From: Alphaproteobacteria bacterium
GTDB lineage: Bacteria > Pseudomonadota > Alphaproteobacteria > Kiloniellales > DSM-21159
DNA: 64,000 bases
Direction of reading: 5' to 3'
Assembly (NCBI GenBank): GCA_030433005.1
Contig: JAUILQ010000014.1
Span: 1-64,000, forward strand
Positions 6,664 to 19,267 of the stretch are shown here, in pieces. The stretch's first letter is position 1. Each line of letters opens with the position of its first letter. The notes under the pieces were generated by a model. That model was given only the letters and a program-made list of their open reading frames with translations, was not told the origin of the DNA and did not search any database. A program made the position numbers and the translations under genes.

Positions 6664-7656
6664 TCAGTTCCGCCCGGCCAGCCAGTCTCCCGAGGTCGGA
6701 TCCCAGGTCAGCCGCAGGCGGTCGCAGAGGCCGTCGTCGATCGCCAGCGTCGGTCCCCGGGCCGGGCAGCGGCCGGGGCTCTCCAGCGACAGCCGGGCGT
6801 CCAGCCCGCAGAGCGCGACCTGCTGGCCGGAGTCGACCGGGATCGGGCCGAGCGCCTGGCCGCCGGTCGAGCGCAGGCTCAGCGCCGGCGGCTGCGCGAG
6901 GGGATCGAGTCCGAGCGCCCAGGTCTCGCGCTGTCCGCTGCAGGTCGCGTCGCTCTCGACGAGGCCGGCGGCCAGCCAGGCGAGGTCGGGCGCGCCCGCG
7001 TGCAGCGCCGCCAGCGCCCGGGCCGCCGCCCAGCTGCGGTCCGCCGGCCGCCGTTCGCGCAGCCAGGCCCCGTCGAGCGCCGGCCAGCGACGCCAGTCGG
7101 CGTCGGCGGCTTCCGGTGCCTCGGGGCAGTCCGGGCGGCTGCGGTAGGCGACGGCGACCGGCAGCGGCTGCGACAGATCCCAGCTCGCGACCTCGCCGCA
7201 GTCGCCGAGGCCGCGCGCCTTGGTCACCAGCGTCAGGCGGGCGCCGTCGAGCTCGGCGAGACCGGCCAGGTCGGCCCGCCAGGCCAGGGTGCGCGCGCCC
7301 GGCCCGTCGCCGCCGTCCTGCGGCAGCAGCTGCGGGAACAGCAGCGGCACGGCCTCGAGCCCGCCCCCGGCGGTCTCGCGGACCCGCCAGGCGCGGTAGC
7401 TCGCCTGGTAGGCGTGCAGCGCGCAGGTCGCCAGCAGCAGGCGGTCGCCGCCGGCCCCGTGGCCCAGCGGGAGCAGGCTCATCGCGTCGGGCGGCATCGC
7501 CTCGGGACGGCAGTCCTCGGGCCAGACGACGGCGGCGCCGAGCGCGACGAGGCGGCCCGCCTCGAGGCCGGCGTCCGGCTCGGCGGCGCGGGCCGGAAGC
7601 GCCGACGGGATGGCCAGGAGGCAGGATGCAACCAGGGCGGCGAGCAGGGCTCTCAT
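6664..7656 (-). CDS. Secreted protein with DUF1176-like domain
   Basis: A 330-residue protein starting with a clear signal peptide (MRALLAALVASCLLAIPSALPARA, cleavage after ARA near residue 24). Later it carries LATCALHAYQ and TKARGLGDCGEVASWDL, which resemble the GrGxGDCG-W signature of DUF1176 proteins. At least eight cysteines are present after the signal, consistent with periplasmic disulfides. The C-terminal ~100 residues (C-SGQRETW... to GDW) look like a separate cysteine-containing domain that I do not recognise. It converges on the glycosyltransferase with a 4-nt gap. Function is unknown. Confidence 0.6.
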   Translation of the reverse strand: MRALLAALVASCLLAIPSALPARAAEPDAGLEAGRLVALGAAVVWPEDCRPEAMPPDAMSLLPLGHGAGGDRLLLATCALHAYQASYRAWRVRETAGGGLEAVPLLFPQLLPQDGGDGPGARTLAWRADLAGLAELDGARLTLVTKARGLGDCGEVASWDLSQPLPVAVAYRSRPDCPEAPEAADADWRRWPALDGAWLRERRPADRSWAAARALAALHAGAPDLAWLAAGLVESDATCSGQRETWALGLDPLAQPPALSLRSTGGQALGPIPVDSGQQVALCGLDARLSLESPGRCPARGPTLAIDDGLCDRLRLTWDPTSGDWLAGRN

Positions 7657-7705
7657 GCCGGCGAGCCTAGCCCCGGCGTCGCGCCCGCGCCATGCGGCTG
7701 GCGCT

Positions 7706-7734
7706 TTGTCCTGCCGCATGGCCCGTGCTAGACC
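7706..7734 (+). promoter_or_regulatory. Sigma70-like promoter of the lipid A operon
   Basis: TTGTCC (7706-7711), 17-nt spacer, TAGACC (7729-7734), preceded by TGC. It lies about 50 nt before the GTG of the msbA-like gene. The -10 is weak but of the TGCTAGAC type seen before other genes in this window. Confidence 0.4.
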
Positions 7735-7782
7735 ACGGCCTCCCGGGGGCGAAGGTCCGGAACAGCAGATTTCCGAGGGCTC

Positions 7783-9612
<1,830 letters not shown>

Positions 9613-9630
9613 CTTCGGAAGACCCCCGCC

Positions 9631-10428
9631 ATGTCCCTGGCCAAGCGCTTCGCGCGCTCCGAGAGCGGCCGGCGCCTGCTGGCGCGCGCGATCGCCGGCT
9701 ACATCCGGCTGGTCCACGCGACGACCCGCTGGCGGCGCGAGATGCCGGAGCCGACGCGCGCCCTGCTGGAGGGCGGGCGGCCCTGCGTCATCGCCTTCTG
9801 GCACGGCCGCATGCTGCCGATGCGCGGCGCCTGGACCGCGGATCCCGCCCGGCTGCACGTGCTGATCTCCGGCCACCGCGACGGCCGGCTGATCTCGACG
9901 GCGCTGGAGCGCCTCGGCTTTCCCTCGGTCTCCGGCTCGAGCCGGCGCGGCGGCGCCATGGCGCTGCGCGCGATGGGCCGGGAGCTGGCCCAGGGCGCCT
10001 GCATCGGCATCACGCCCGACGGGCCGAAGGGGCCGCGCATGCGGGTCAAGCCGGGTGCGGTCAAGGCGGCCCAGCTGTCCGGCGTGCCGATCGTGCCGGT
10101 CAGCGCCTCGGCCCGGCCGGCGCGGGTGCTGGGCTCCTGGGACCGCTTCCTGCTGCTCCTGCCGTTCGGCCGGGCCAGGGTGATCTGGGGCGAGCCGCTC
10201 GAGGTGCCGCGGCGCGCCGGCGAGGCGGAGCTGCTGGCGCTCGCCGAAGAGCTCGAGGCCCGCCTGATCGCGCTGACCGAGCGCGCCGACCGTGCGCTCG
10301 GTCGCCGGCCGGTCGCGCCCGACCCGCAGCCGGCGCCGCGCGATCTCTCGCCCTTGAGCCTGGCGCCGCGCGCGGGCGACCCGGGCGCGGCCGGCGACGG
10401 CTCGGCGCCTCTGGCGCCCGCGGACTAG
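9631..10428 (+). CDS. DUF374 lysophospholipid-acyltransferase-like protein
   Basis: A 265-residue protein starting 18 nt after msbA. WHGRMLPM (near residue 52) gives the DUF374 form of the HX4D-type acyltransferase site. SGHRDGRLI, GSSRRGGA (near 105) and ITPDGPKGPR (near 128) complete the family pattern. The last ~40 residues are a low-complexity proline/alanine-rich tail. DUF374 genes sit next to msbA, waaA and lpxK in many alphaproteobacteria, implying a role in lipid A or KDO-lipid A acylation, though the reaction is not established. It is probably membrane-associated. Confidence 0.78.
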   Translation: MSLAKRFARSESGRRLLARAIAGYIRLVHATTRWRREMPEPTRALLEGGRPCVIAFWHGRMLPMRGAWTADPARLHVLISGHRDGRLISTALERLGFPSVSGSSRRGGAMALRAMGRELAQGACIGITPDGPKGPRMRVKPGAVKAAQLSGVPIVPVSASARPARVLGSWDRFLLLLPFGRARVIWGEPLEVPRRAGEAELLALAEELEARLIALTERADRALGRRPVAPDPQPAPRDLSPLSLAPRAGDPGAAGDGSAPLAPAD

Positions 10429-10437
10429 GCCCCGGCC

Positions 10438-11436
10438 GTGCGGGCCCCCGGCTTCTGGCGGCGGCGCGGCGCGCTCTCGACCCTGCTGCTGCCCCTCGCC
10501 TGGCTCTACGATCTCGCGGGCTGGCTGCGCTGGCGCCGGGCCCGGCCGCTGCGCCTGGGCATCCCGGTGATCTGCGTCGGCAACCTGACCGCCGGCGGCG
10601 CCGGCAAGACCCCGACGGTGCTGGCGCTTGCCGGCCTGCTGGCGGACCGCGGCCTCGCCGTCCACGTCGTCAGCCGCGGCTACGGCGGGCACGAGCGCGG
10701 GCCGCTGCGGGTCGATCCCGAGCGCCACGGCGCGGCGGACGTCGGCGACGAGCCGCTGCTGCTGGCCCGGGCCTGCCCGACCTGGGTGGCGCGCGACCGC
10801 GCCGCCGGCGGCTCCGCCGCCGAGGCCGCGGGGGCCGAGGTGCTGCTGCTCGACGACGGCCTGCAGAACCCGGCGCTCGCCAAGGACCTGGCGCTGGCCG
10901 TGATCGACGGTGCCGCCGGGCTCGGCAATCGCCGGGTCGTACCGGCCGGGCCGCTGCGCGAGAACCTGTCGCGGGGCCTGAGCCGCGCGCAGGCGCTGCT
11001 GGTCGTCGGCGCCGGCGCGCCGGACCTGCCGGCCGGAGCCTTCGACGGCCCCCTGCTGCGCGCGACGCTCGAGGCCGGGAGCGCGCCGGGCGGCGCTGCC
11101 GCGGCCGACTGGCGGGGCCGTCGCGTCCTCGCCTTCGCCGGCATCGGCCGGCCGGAGAAGTTCTTCGACACGCTCGCCGGGCTCGGCGCCGAGCTGGCCG
11201 GCCGCCGCGCCTTCGCCGACCACCACGCCTATACCGCCGCCGACGCCGAGGCGCTGCTCGCCGAGGCGCGCCGGCTCGGCGCCGAGCCGGCGACCACCGA
11301 GAAGGACGCGGTGCGCTTGCCGCCGGCGCTGGCGTCGGTCACTCGGGTCTTGCCTGTGCACCTGTCTTGGCGCGACAAGCGGGCTGTCGAAGACCTGTTG
11401 GAGCGAGCCCTGGCCGATGGCCGACCGCAGCCGTGA
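10438..11436 (+). CDS. lpxK: Tetraacyldisaccharide 4'-kinase
   Basis: A 332-residue enzyme, typical for LpxK. The start is a GTG nine nt after the previous stop. It shows a membrane-proximal N-terminus (FWRRRGALSTLLLPLAWLYD), the P-loop GNLTAGGAGKTP near residue 47 and the DDGLQNP motif near 140. It phosphorylates the 4' position of the lipid A disaccharide precursor at the inner membrane, the sixth step of the Raetz pathway. Its last 20 nt overlap the next gene. The waaA gene that usually precedes lpxK in this operon is absent here. Confidence 0.9.
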   Translation: MRAPGFWRRRGALSTLLLPLAWLYDLAGWLRWRRARPLRLGIPVICVGNLTAGGAGKTPTVLALAGLLADRGLAVHVVSRGYGGHERGPLRVDPERHGAADVGDEPLLLARACPTWVARDRAAGGSAAEAAGAEVLLLDDGLQNPALAKDLALAVIDGAAGLGNRRVVPAGPLRENLSRGLSRAQALLVVGAGAPDLPAGAFDGPLLRATLEAGSAPGGAAAADWRGRRVLAFAGIGRPEKFFDTLAGLGAELAGRRAFADHHAYTAADAEALLAEARRLGAEPATTEKDAVRLPPALASVTRVLPVHLSWRDKRAVEDLLERALADGRPQP

Positions 11437-12328
11437 GAAGTTTCTGGTCAAGTACGTCCGCTATCCGCTCGAGGCGGCTGTCGCCTTCCTCTTCCTCGGG
11501 CTGTTCAGGCTGCTGCCGCTCGACCGGGCCTCGGCCCTGGGCGGCTGGCTCGGGCGCAGCGTCGGGCCGCTGCTGAAGCTGTCGAGGCGCGCCGAGCGCA
11601 ACCTCGAGCTCTGCTTTCCCGACATGCCGGCGGCAAGGCGCCGCGAGATCGTCCGCGCGATGTGGGACAACCTGGGCCGCACCGCCGCCGAGTACCCCCA
11701 CCTCGACAGGATCAGCGACCCGAAGAGCGGGCGGGTCGAGATCCTCGGCGCGGATCTCGTCAAGGGCCCGGCATCGGAAGGCCGGCCGGTGATCATCGCC
11801 GCCATGCACCAGGCCAACTTCGAGGTCTCGGTGGTCACCGCCGGCGCCCAGGGCATTCCGATGGTCGGCATCAGCCGCGAGGCCAACAACCCGCTGGTCC
11901 AGAAGGTCGCCGAGAAGATGCGCGGCGTCACCCCGGGCAAGCGGATCCCCAAGGGCGCCAAGGGGGCGCGCGCCCTGGTCGCCGAGATGCAGAAGGGCTC
12001 GACCATCGGGGTGCTCGCCGACCAGAAGTTCAACGAGGGCTTCGAGGCGCGCTTCTTCGGCCTGCCGGCGATGACCGCCGACGGCCCGGCGCAGATGGCG
12101 CTGCGCTTCAACTGCCCGATCGTGCCCTCGCGCCTGGAGCGGCTGGGCGGCGCGCGCTTCCGGATGACCATCGAGCCGCAGCCGGCCTTCGAGCCGGCCG
12201 GCAGCAAGCGCGGCGACGCCCAGGCCCTGACCCAGGCGATCAACGACCGCTTCGAGGCCTGGGTGCGCGAGCGCCCCGAGGACTGGCTCTGGCTGCACCG
12301 CCGCTTCCCGAAGAGCTACTACCGGTAG
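11417..12328 (+). CDS. lpxL: Lipid A lauroyl/myristoyl acyltransferase (LpxL/HtrB family)
   Basis: A 303-residue LABLAT-family acyltransferase overlapping the end of lpxK by 20 nt. The N-terminus has one hydrophobic segment (AAVAFLFLGLFRLLPL). The catalytic HQANFE (H-x4-E) is near residue 131. GVLADQKFNEGF (near 195) and the C-terminal EDWLWLHRRFPK are family hallmarks. It adds a secondary acyl chain to KDO-lipid A. The position downstream of lpxK is a standard arrangement. Chain-length specificity cannot be read from the sequence. Confidence 0.87.
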   Translation: MADRSREKFLVKYVRYPLEAAVAFLFLGLFRLLPLDRASALGGWLGRSVGPLLKLSRRAERNLELCFPDMPAARRREIVRAMWDNLGRTAAEYPHLDRISDPKSGRVEILGADLVKGPASEGRPVIIAAMHQANFEVSVVTAGAQGIPMVGISREANNPLVQKVAEKMRGVTPGKRIPKGAKGARALVAEMQKGSTIGVLADQKFNEGFEARFFGLPAMTADGPAQMALRFNCPIVPSRLERLGGARFRMTIEPQPAFEPAGSKRGDAQALTQAINDRFEAWVRERPEDWLWLHRRFPKSYYR

Positions 12329-12393
12329 GGCCGGTGGGCGGCAAGGACGAGCCGGCGGTCGCTTCGGCACCGCGCCCTCTCCGCTCCCTCCCC

Positions 12394-12421
12394 CGTCACT
12401 CCCGCGAAGGCGGGAATCCAG
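12394..12421 (+). repeat. REP-like element, left member of an inverted pair
   Basis: CGTCACTCCCGCGAAGGCGG followed by GAATCCAG. Its reverse complement matches the element at 12475-12493 plus 13682-13690 that the IS has split. Together they form a BIME-like inverted pair after the lipid A operon. Confidence 0.75.
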
Positions 12422-12490
12422 AGAACGTCGCCGCCGGCGCGGACCGACGAAGGTCGTGCGCGCGACTTCTTCCTCTGAATTCCCGCCTTC

Positions 12491-13674
12491 GCGAGAGCTC
12501 TGCGAAAGGCGGCGTTGGTGCGTCAGATAGGTTTTGAGAGGGTTGGGCGGTGGGGTGATTTCAGAGGGATCGCTCGTGCGGCTGGCCTGTCTTTGTCGAT
12601 CCGTACTGGCGTGGGTGAGTGGCATGAGAGCGCTTTAGGTGGCGGTGGCGACGCGGCGCAGGTTGTAGGCGATGGCGATCAGGTCGACGTGGAAGGCGTT
12701 GGCTGCCAGGCCCCTGTAGCGCAATCGCGTCAGGCCGTAGCTGCGCTTGAGGGCGGCGAAGGTGCGCTCGACCGCCGAGCGGACGCGGCCGATCAGCTTG
12801 TTGCGGACCTGCTGCCAGTGCGGCAACGCCTTCTGGGTGCGCGTGCGCCGGTGCTGGATGCGGTCCTTGATGCCACGCGCCCTGAGCGCCGCGCGGCGCG
12901 CATGCTTCTCGTAGGCCTTGTCGGCATAGACCGCCCGCTCGTCGCCCAGAACCAGGCGGTCGGCGACCTCGCTCTCGTAGACCTTGGCCGGCGTCAGCTC
13001 GCGGCTGCGGATCAGCCCCGAGCCTTGGTCGACGCCGAGATGCAGCTTGTAGCCGAAGAACAGGCTGCGGCTCGGCCCACGGCGCGTCCAGTTGGCGTCC
13101 GGGTCCTGCGCCGAGCGGCTCTCCGTGCCCTTGGGCGTCGAGCCATCGCGCGGCGGCCGCACCGCGCTGGCAACCAGCGAGGCGTCGATCAGCGTGCCGC
13201 TCTTGACCATGTAGCCTCCTGCCTCGAGCTGGCGCGCCACCTCGGCGAACAGCGCCTCGCCGAGGCCCGCCTCCTTGAGCGCATTGCGGAACCGGCAGAT
13301 CGTCGTCTCGTCCGGGCTCGCCTCGTCCAGCGCGAAGCCGCAGAACCGACGGAACGACACCCGGTCCTGCAGCGCCTCCTCCAGGCCCGGGTCCGACAGC
13401 CCGTACCACTGCTGCAACAGCAGCGCCCGGAACATCGCCAGCGCCGCGTAGGGCGGCCGCCCGACCTCGCCCGAGCGCACCGCACGAAGCAGCGCCTCCA
13501 GTCGCGACCAATCCAGAAGCCCCGAAATCCGCTCCAACCGTGCGTTCCGACCAAAACCCGCCGGCAGAAAGGCATCCACGAAGCTCGACTGACCGCCCAT
13601 AACAAGCCTCCTCGACAGCCTGTCCAAGCGAATCACAACACCCCGAGCCGCACCAGCTTTCGCAGAGCTCTCGC
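12491..13674 (-). mobile_element. IS5-family insertion sequence
   Basis: About 1.18 kb, bounded by an 18-bp perfect terminal inverted repeat, GCGAGAGCTCTGCGAAAG, at 12491-12508 and its complement at 13657-13674. With these ends the target duplication is CTTC (12487-12490 and 13675-13678). If the ends are trimmed by 3 nt the duplication becomes the 10-bp CGCCTTCGCG. The ambiguity arises because the target is itself a palindrome. It contains one intact transposase and about 140 bp of non-coding DNA at its left end. Confidence 0.88.
12635..13636 (-). CDS. IS5-family DDE transposase
   Basis: A 333-residue intact transposase. The N-terminal DUF772-like region reads GRPPYAALAMFRALLLQQWYGLSD. The DDE catalytic core has LIDASLV near residue 160 (first Asp), VYADKAYE near 225 (second Asp) and a C-terminal ERTFAALKRSYGLTRLRYRG (Glu, with the IS5 Y-x3-R-x6-K/R pattern). 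No frameshift or stop is seen, so the element may be active. It lies inside the 12491-13674 element and starts 38 nt from its right end. Confidence 0.92.
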   Translation of the reverse strand: MIRLDRLSRRLVMGGQSSFVDAFLPAGFGRNARLERISGLLDWSRLEALLRAVRSGEVGRPPYAALAMFRALLLQQWYGLSDPGLEEALQDRVSFRRFCGFALDEASPDETTICRFRNALKEAGLGEALFAEVARQLEAGGYMVKSGTLIDASLVASAVRPPRDGSTPKGTESRSAQDPDANWTRRGPSRSLFFGYKLHLGVDQGSGLIRSRELTPAKVYESEVADRLVLGDERAVYADKAYEKHARRAALRARGIKDRIQHRRTRTQKALPHWQQVRNKLIGRVRSAVERTFAALKRSYGLTRLRYRGLAANAFHVDLIAIAYNLRRVATAT

Positions 13675-13748
13675 CTTCGCGGGAATGACGACCAAGGGGA
13701 AAGGGTCGCGACAGGACTGAAGGAGGACTGGGCTGGGACCAGCGCTCG

Positions 13749-15296
13749 CTAGAACAGCTGCTCCTGCTTGGGCGCGGGCGGCGGCGCCTTCTTCTTCGGC
13801 GGCGCGCCGCCGCCGCTGCCGGCGACGGCCGGGGTGCGGCCGTCGGCGAACTGGATCTCCAGGGCGGTGCCGGCGGCGACGCCGGCGACGCGGGTGACGA
13901 CCACGCCCTCGGCGTCGCGCACCACGGCGAAGCCGCGCTCCAGGGTCTTCTCGTAGGACACCGTCTCCAGCCGCGCGCCCCAGGCCTCGACGGCCTCGGC
14001 GGCCTTGTCGAGCTGGCGCCGGGTGCAGAGCTCGAGCCGCCGGTCGGCCTCGACCTCGGCGAGCGCGCGCCGGGCCGGCAGGGTCAGGCGCGGCGACAGC
14101 CCGGCGAGGCGCTGGCCGATCTCGCCGAGGCTGCGCTCGGCGTAGGCGATCTGCTGGCGCGGATGCGGCAGGCGCGCGCCCCATTCGCCGGCGCGCGCCG
14201 CGCGGGCCTGCAGGAAGCCGCGCCAGGCCAGGGCCAGGCGCTCGACCCGCTCGTCCAGCGCCTGGCTCTTCTCGCCGAGCAGGCGCACCGGGTCGGGCAG
14301 GCCGCGGCCCAGGCTCTCGACCGCGGTCGCGCGCTCGGCGAGCAGGCGCTGGCCGGCGCCGAGCTTGCGGCGCTCCAGGTCGAGCAGCGTCGCGACCAGC
14401 TCGCCGCGCACCGGCACGGCGATCTCGGCGGCCGCCGTCGGCGTCGGCGCCCGGCGGTCGGAGGCGTAGTCGATCAGCGTCGTGTCGGTCTCGTGCCCGA
14501 CCGCCGAGATCAGCGGGATCCCGGATTCGGCCGCGGCGCGCACCACGACCTCCTCGTTGAAGGCCCAGAGGTCCTCCAGCGAGCCGCCGCCGCGCGCCAC
14601 GATCAGCACGTCGGGCCGCGGCACGGCGCCCTGCGGGTCGAGGCCGTTGAAGCCGCGGATCGCGCGCGCGACCTGCTCGGCCGCGCCCTCGCCCTGGACC
14701 AGCACCGGCCAGACCAGGACGTGGCGCGGGAAGCGGTCGGCGAGGCGGTGCAGGATGTCGCGGATGACGGCGCCGGTCGGCGAGGTGACGACCCCGATGA
14801 TCTCGGGCAGGTAGGGCAGCGGCCGCTTGCGCTCCTCGGCGAAGAGGCCCTCCTCGGCGAGCTTGCGCCGGCGGTCCTCGAGCAGCTTGAGCAGCGCGCC
14901 CTCGCCGGCCAGCTCCAGCGAGTCGACGACCAGCTGGTACTTGGAGCGGCCGGGGAAGGTGGTGATGCGGCCGGTGGCGACCACCTCCATGCCGTCCTCG
15001 GGCTTCAGCGACAGGCGCCCGGCGGTGCCCTTCCAGCAGACCGCGTCGATCGCCGCGTCGGCGTCCTTCAGGCTCATGTAGAGGTGGCCGGAGGCGGCGC
15101 GCTTGAAGCCGGAGATCTCGCCGCGCACGCGGACCCGGTCGAAGCGGTCCTCGAGCGTGCGCTTGATCGCCCGGCTGATCTCCGAGACCGAGACCTCGGG
15201 CAGATTGCCGGCCGCCGCGCCGCCCGGCGTGTTGCCGGGAGGGCCGCCGGAAGGGCCGTCTTGCAGGCCGGGGAAGGGGGGGTCGAGATCGCTCAT
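13749..15296 (-). CDS. xseA: Exodeoxyribonuclease VII large subunit
   Basis: A 515-residue XseA. An OB-fold nucleic-acid-binding domain ([24 protein letters not shown]) is at about residues 55-85. The catalytic core follows, with [17 protein letters not shown] (near 165), [16 protein letters not shown] (near 233) and [28 protein letters not shown] (near 265). A long coiled-coil region precedes a C-terminal ERGFAVVRD strand. It degrades single-stranded DNA to oligonucleotides together with the small subunit XseB, which is not in this window. A low-complexity lysine/proline tail closes the protein. It is divergent from purD. Confidence 0.93.
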   Translation of the reverse strand: MSDLDPPFPGLQDGPSGGPPGNTPGGAAAGNLPEVSVSEISRAIKRTLEDRFDRVRVRGEISGFKRAASGHLYMSLKDADAAIDAVCWKGTAGRLSLKPEDGMEVVATGRITTFPGRSKYQLVVDSLELAGEGALLKLLEDRRRKLAEEGLFAEERKRPLPYLPEIIGVVTSPTGAVIRDILHRLADRFPRHVLVWPVLVQGEGAAEQVARAIRGFNGLDPQGAVPRPDVLIVARGGGSLEDLWAFNEEVVVRAAAESGIPLISAVGHETDTTLIDYASDRRAPTPTAAAEIAVPVRGELVATLLDLERRKLGAGQRLLAERATAVESLGRGLPDPVRLLGEKSQALDERVERLALAWRGFLQARAARAGEWGARLPHPRQQIAYAERSLGEIGQRLAGLSPRLTLPARRALAEVEADRRLELCTRRQLDKAAEAVEAWGARLETVSYEKTLERGFAVVRDAEGVVVTRVAGVAAGTALEIQFADGRTPAVAGSGGGAPPKKKAPPPAPKQEQLF

Positions 15297-15388
15297 GGGC
15301 TCAGCCGGGGCCTATGCTACAAGACCGGCCGCGCCGGACAAACCGGCCGGCGAGGAAAATCGACGCGGAACAACGACGAGGGATCGGC

Positions 15389-16666
15389 ATGCGAATCCTG
15401 GTGGTCGGCGGCGGCGGCCGCGAGCATGCGCTCTGCTGGGCGATCGCGGCCTCGCCGCTCTGCGAGAAGCTGTGGTGCGCGCCGGGCAACGCCGGCATCG
15501 CCGAGGATGCCGAGTGCCTCGACATCGCCGCCGACGACGTCGACACGCTGGTCGCCTTCGCCGTCGAGCAGAAGCTCGACCTGGTCGTCGTCGGCCCCGA
15601 GCAGCCGCTGGTGCTCGGCCTGGTCGACCGCCTGGAGGCCAAGGGCATCAAGGCCTTCGGCCCGAGCGCCGCGGCGGCGCGCCTGGAGGGCTCCAAGGGC
15701 TTCATGAAGGACCTCTGCGCGCGTCACGGCATCCCGACCGCGCGCTACGGCCGCTTCACCGACCCGCAGGCCGCCAAGCAGCTGGCCCGCGAGCTCGGCG
15801 CGCCGGTCGTGGTCAAGGCCGACGGCCTCGCCGCCGGCAAGGGCGTCACCGTGGCCGAGAGCCTGGAAGAGGCCGAGGCGGCGATCGAGGAGGCGCTGGT
15901 CGGCGGCCGCTTCGGCGCCGCCGGCCACGAGGTCGTGGTCGAGGAGTTCCTCGAGGGCGAGGAGGTCTCCTTCTTCGCGCTCTGCGACGGCACGCGCGCG
16001 CTGCCGCTGGCCGGTGCCCAGGACCACAAGCGCGCCTTCGACGGCGACCAGGGGCCGAACACCGGCGGCATGGGCGCCTACTCGCCGGCGCCGGCGCTGA
16101 CCCCGGCCCTGCAGGCCCGGGTCATGGCCGAGATCGTCGAGCCGACGGTCGCCGCCATGAAGGCCGAGGGCGCACCCTTCAGGGGCGTGCTCTTCGCCGG
16201 GCTGATGATCGCGCCCGACGGCACGCCGCGGCTGCTCGAGCACAACGTGCGCTTCGGCGACCCCGAGTGCCAGGTGCTGATCCTGCGGCTCAAGAGCGAC
16301 CTGCTGCCGGCGCTGGTCGCCGCCGCCGACGGCCAGCTCCGCGACTTCGACCTGCGCTGGACCGACGAGGCCGCGATCGTCGTGGTCATGGCCGCGAAGG
16401 GCTATCCCGGCGCCTACGAGAAGGGCGGCGAGATCCGCGGCCTGGAGCAGGCGGCGCAGGTCGAGGGGGTCACGCTCTTCCACGCCGGCACGACCTGGGC
16501 GCGCGACGGCCGCCTGACCGCGGCCGGCGGCCGCGTGCTCGGCGTCGCCGCCCTGGGGCCGACGCTGAAGGAGGCCCAGGCCCGCGCCTACCAGGCGGTC
16601 GAGCGCATCGACTGGCCCGGCGGCTTCTGCCGCCGCGACATCGGCTGGCGGGCGCTGGGGGGCTGA
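15389..16666 (+). CDS. purD: Phosphoribosylamine--glycine ligase
   Basis: A 425-residue ATP-grasp enzyme, standard GARS length. It begins [19 protein letters not shown]. The core motifs are [16 protein letters not shown] (near residue 106), [13 protein letters not shown] (near 140), [23 protein letters not shown] (near 210) and [12 protein letters not shown] (near 287). It makes glycinamide ribonucleotide in step 2 of de novo purine synthesis. I used the internal ATG at 15389 rather than longer upstream frames because homologues start at this MRILVVG. It is divergent from xseA with a 92-nt gap. Confidence 0.95.
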   Translation: MRILVVGGGGREHALCWAIAASPLCEKLWCAPGNAGIAEDAECLDIAADDVDTLVAFAVEQKLDLVVVGPEQPLVLGLVDRLEAKGIKAFGPSAAAARLEGSKGFMKDLCARHGIPTARYGRFTDPQAAKQLARELGAPVVVKADGLAAGKGVTVAESLEEAEAAIEEALVGGRFGAAGHEVVVEEFLEGEEVSFFALCDGTRALPLAGAQDHKRAFDGDQGPNTGGMGAYSPAPALTPALQARVMAEIVEPTVAAMKAEGAPFRGVLFAGLMIAPDGTPRLLEHNVRFGDPECQVLILRLKSDLLPALVAAADGQLRDFDLRWTDEAAIVVVMAAKGYPGAYEKGGEIRGLEQAAQVEGVTLFHAGTTWARDGRLTAAGGRVLGVAALGPTLKEAQARAYQAVERIDWPGGFCRRDIGWRALGG

Positions 16667-16675
16667 GGTCGTGCT

Positions 16676-16984
16676 ATGATCACGCTCATGGACCGCCGAC
16701 CGCAGCTTCCCGAGGGCCTCGACCCGGAGTCGATCAAGTCCGTCGCCGCGCGCCACGGCGGACGCCGGGTGCGCATCTTCGGCTCGCGGGCGCGCGGCCA
16801 CGCGCGCCCGGACAGCGATCTCGACCTGCTTGTCGAGATGGAGGAGGGCAGAAGCTACCTCGACCTGGTTTCGATCGCCCTCGAGCTGGAGTCACGCTGC
16901 GGGGTTCGCGTGGACCTGCACAGCGACAGGGCGCTGCGGGCACCGGTGGCAGCGCGAGCCGAGGCCGACGCCGTCGCGCTATGA
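16676..16984 (+). CDS. mntA: MntA-type nucleotidyltransferase antitoxin
   Basis: A 102-residue minimal nucleotidyltransferase. The catalytic GSRARG...DSDLDLLVE gives GS-x10-D-x-D intact near residues 37-51. In known HEPT/MNT modules the MntA protein AMPylates the HepT toxin. The start at 16676 is 9 nt after the purD stop. A second ATG at 16688 is possible. Its stop overlaps the next ATG (ATGA), the usual coupling with hepT. The partner at 16981 is frameshifted, so this antitoxin may now be an orphan. Confidence 0.82.
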   Translation: MITLMDRRPQLPEGLDPESIKSVAARHGGRRVRIFGSRARGHARPDSDLDLLVEMEEGRSYLDLVSIALELESRCGVRVDLHSDRALRAPVAARAEADAVAL

Positions 16985-17321
16985 CGCGGGAGCGCGACGC
17001 GCTGCTTCGGATCGTCGAGGAAATCGACCTGCTCGACCGGCTCATGCCGCAGGCCTTCGAGGACTTCGACGCCAGCATCGAGAAGACGCGCGTGGCCTTC
17101 TACGGCTTGTTGGTCATCGGCGAGGCTGTCGGGCGCATCGATGCCATGACACTCGCGAGAGAGTCCGCCATCCCCTGGCCGAGCGTCCGAGCGTCCGAGC
17201 GCTGCGCCATCGCATCGCCCACGACTACGACGAAATCGACACGCGGCTGCTCTGGCAGGTCCTCAAACGGGACCTGCCGGAGTTGCGCAGTGCTGTCGAG
17301 CGCCTGTTGGCAGAAGGCTGA
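16981..17321 (+). pseudogene. hepT: HepT-like HEPN toxin, frameshifted by an 8-bp tandem duplication
   Basis: The first ~73 codons read as a HepT N-terminus (RIVEEIDLLDRLMPQAFEDF..., then IGEAVGRID and IPWPSVRA). The frame then breaks in the tract 17179-17201, where GAGCGTCC is present twice in tandem. Removing one 8-nt copy restores ALRHRIAHDYDEIDTRLLWQ, which contains the catalytic RX4HXY (RHRIAHDY), and gives a 110-residue protein ending at 17321. As written, the shifted frame ends at 17340 with 119 residues and no catalytic motif. It is either a dead toxin or a slippage-switchable allele. Confidence 0.85.
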
Positions 17322-17362
17322 AGGGGGCCGGTCTCGCTAGGCCTTGCTAGCTTGTCCCGACC

Positions 17363-19189
<1,827 letters not shown>

Positions 19190-19267
19190 GGTGGTTCCTT
19201 CGAGGTCAAAGAGAAAGGGGCCGGCGCCGCGCCGGGGATAGCTGCCCCGCGGCGGCGCCGGTCGGGG

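Larger units (their letters stand above)
12475..13690. repeat. REP-like element split by IS insertion
   Basis: Joining 12475-12493 to 13682-13690 gives CTGAATTCCCGCCTTCGCGG followed by GAATGACG, an almost exact inverse of the REP at 12394-12421. The 10 nt CGCCTTCGCG is present on both sides of the IS (12484-12493 and 13672-13681). The REP was therefore intact before the insertion. Confidence 0.75.

Noticed and set aside
16981-17340. Intact HepT-like toxin of 119 residues
   Set aside because: The frame after codon 73 loses the HEPN pattern, while the catalytic RX4HXY sits in another frame. The tandem 8-bp repeat explains the shift.
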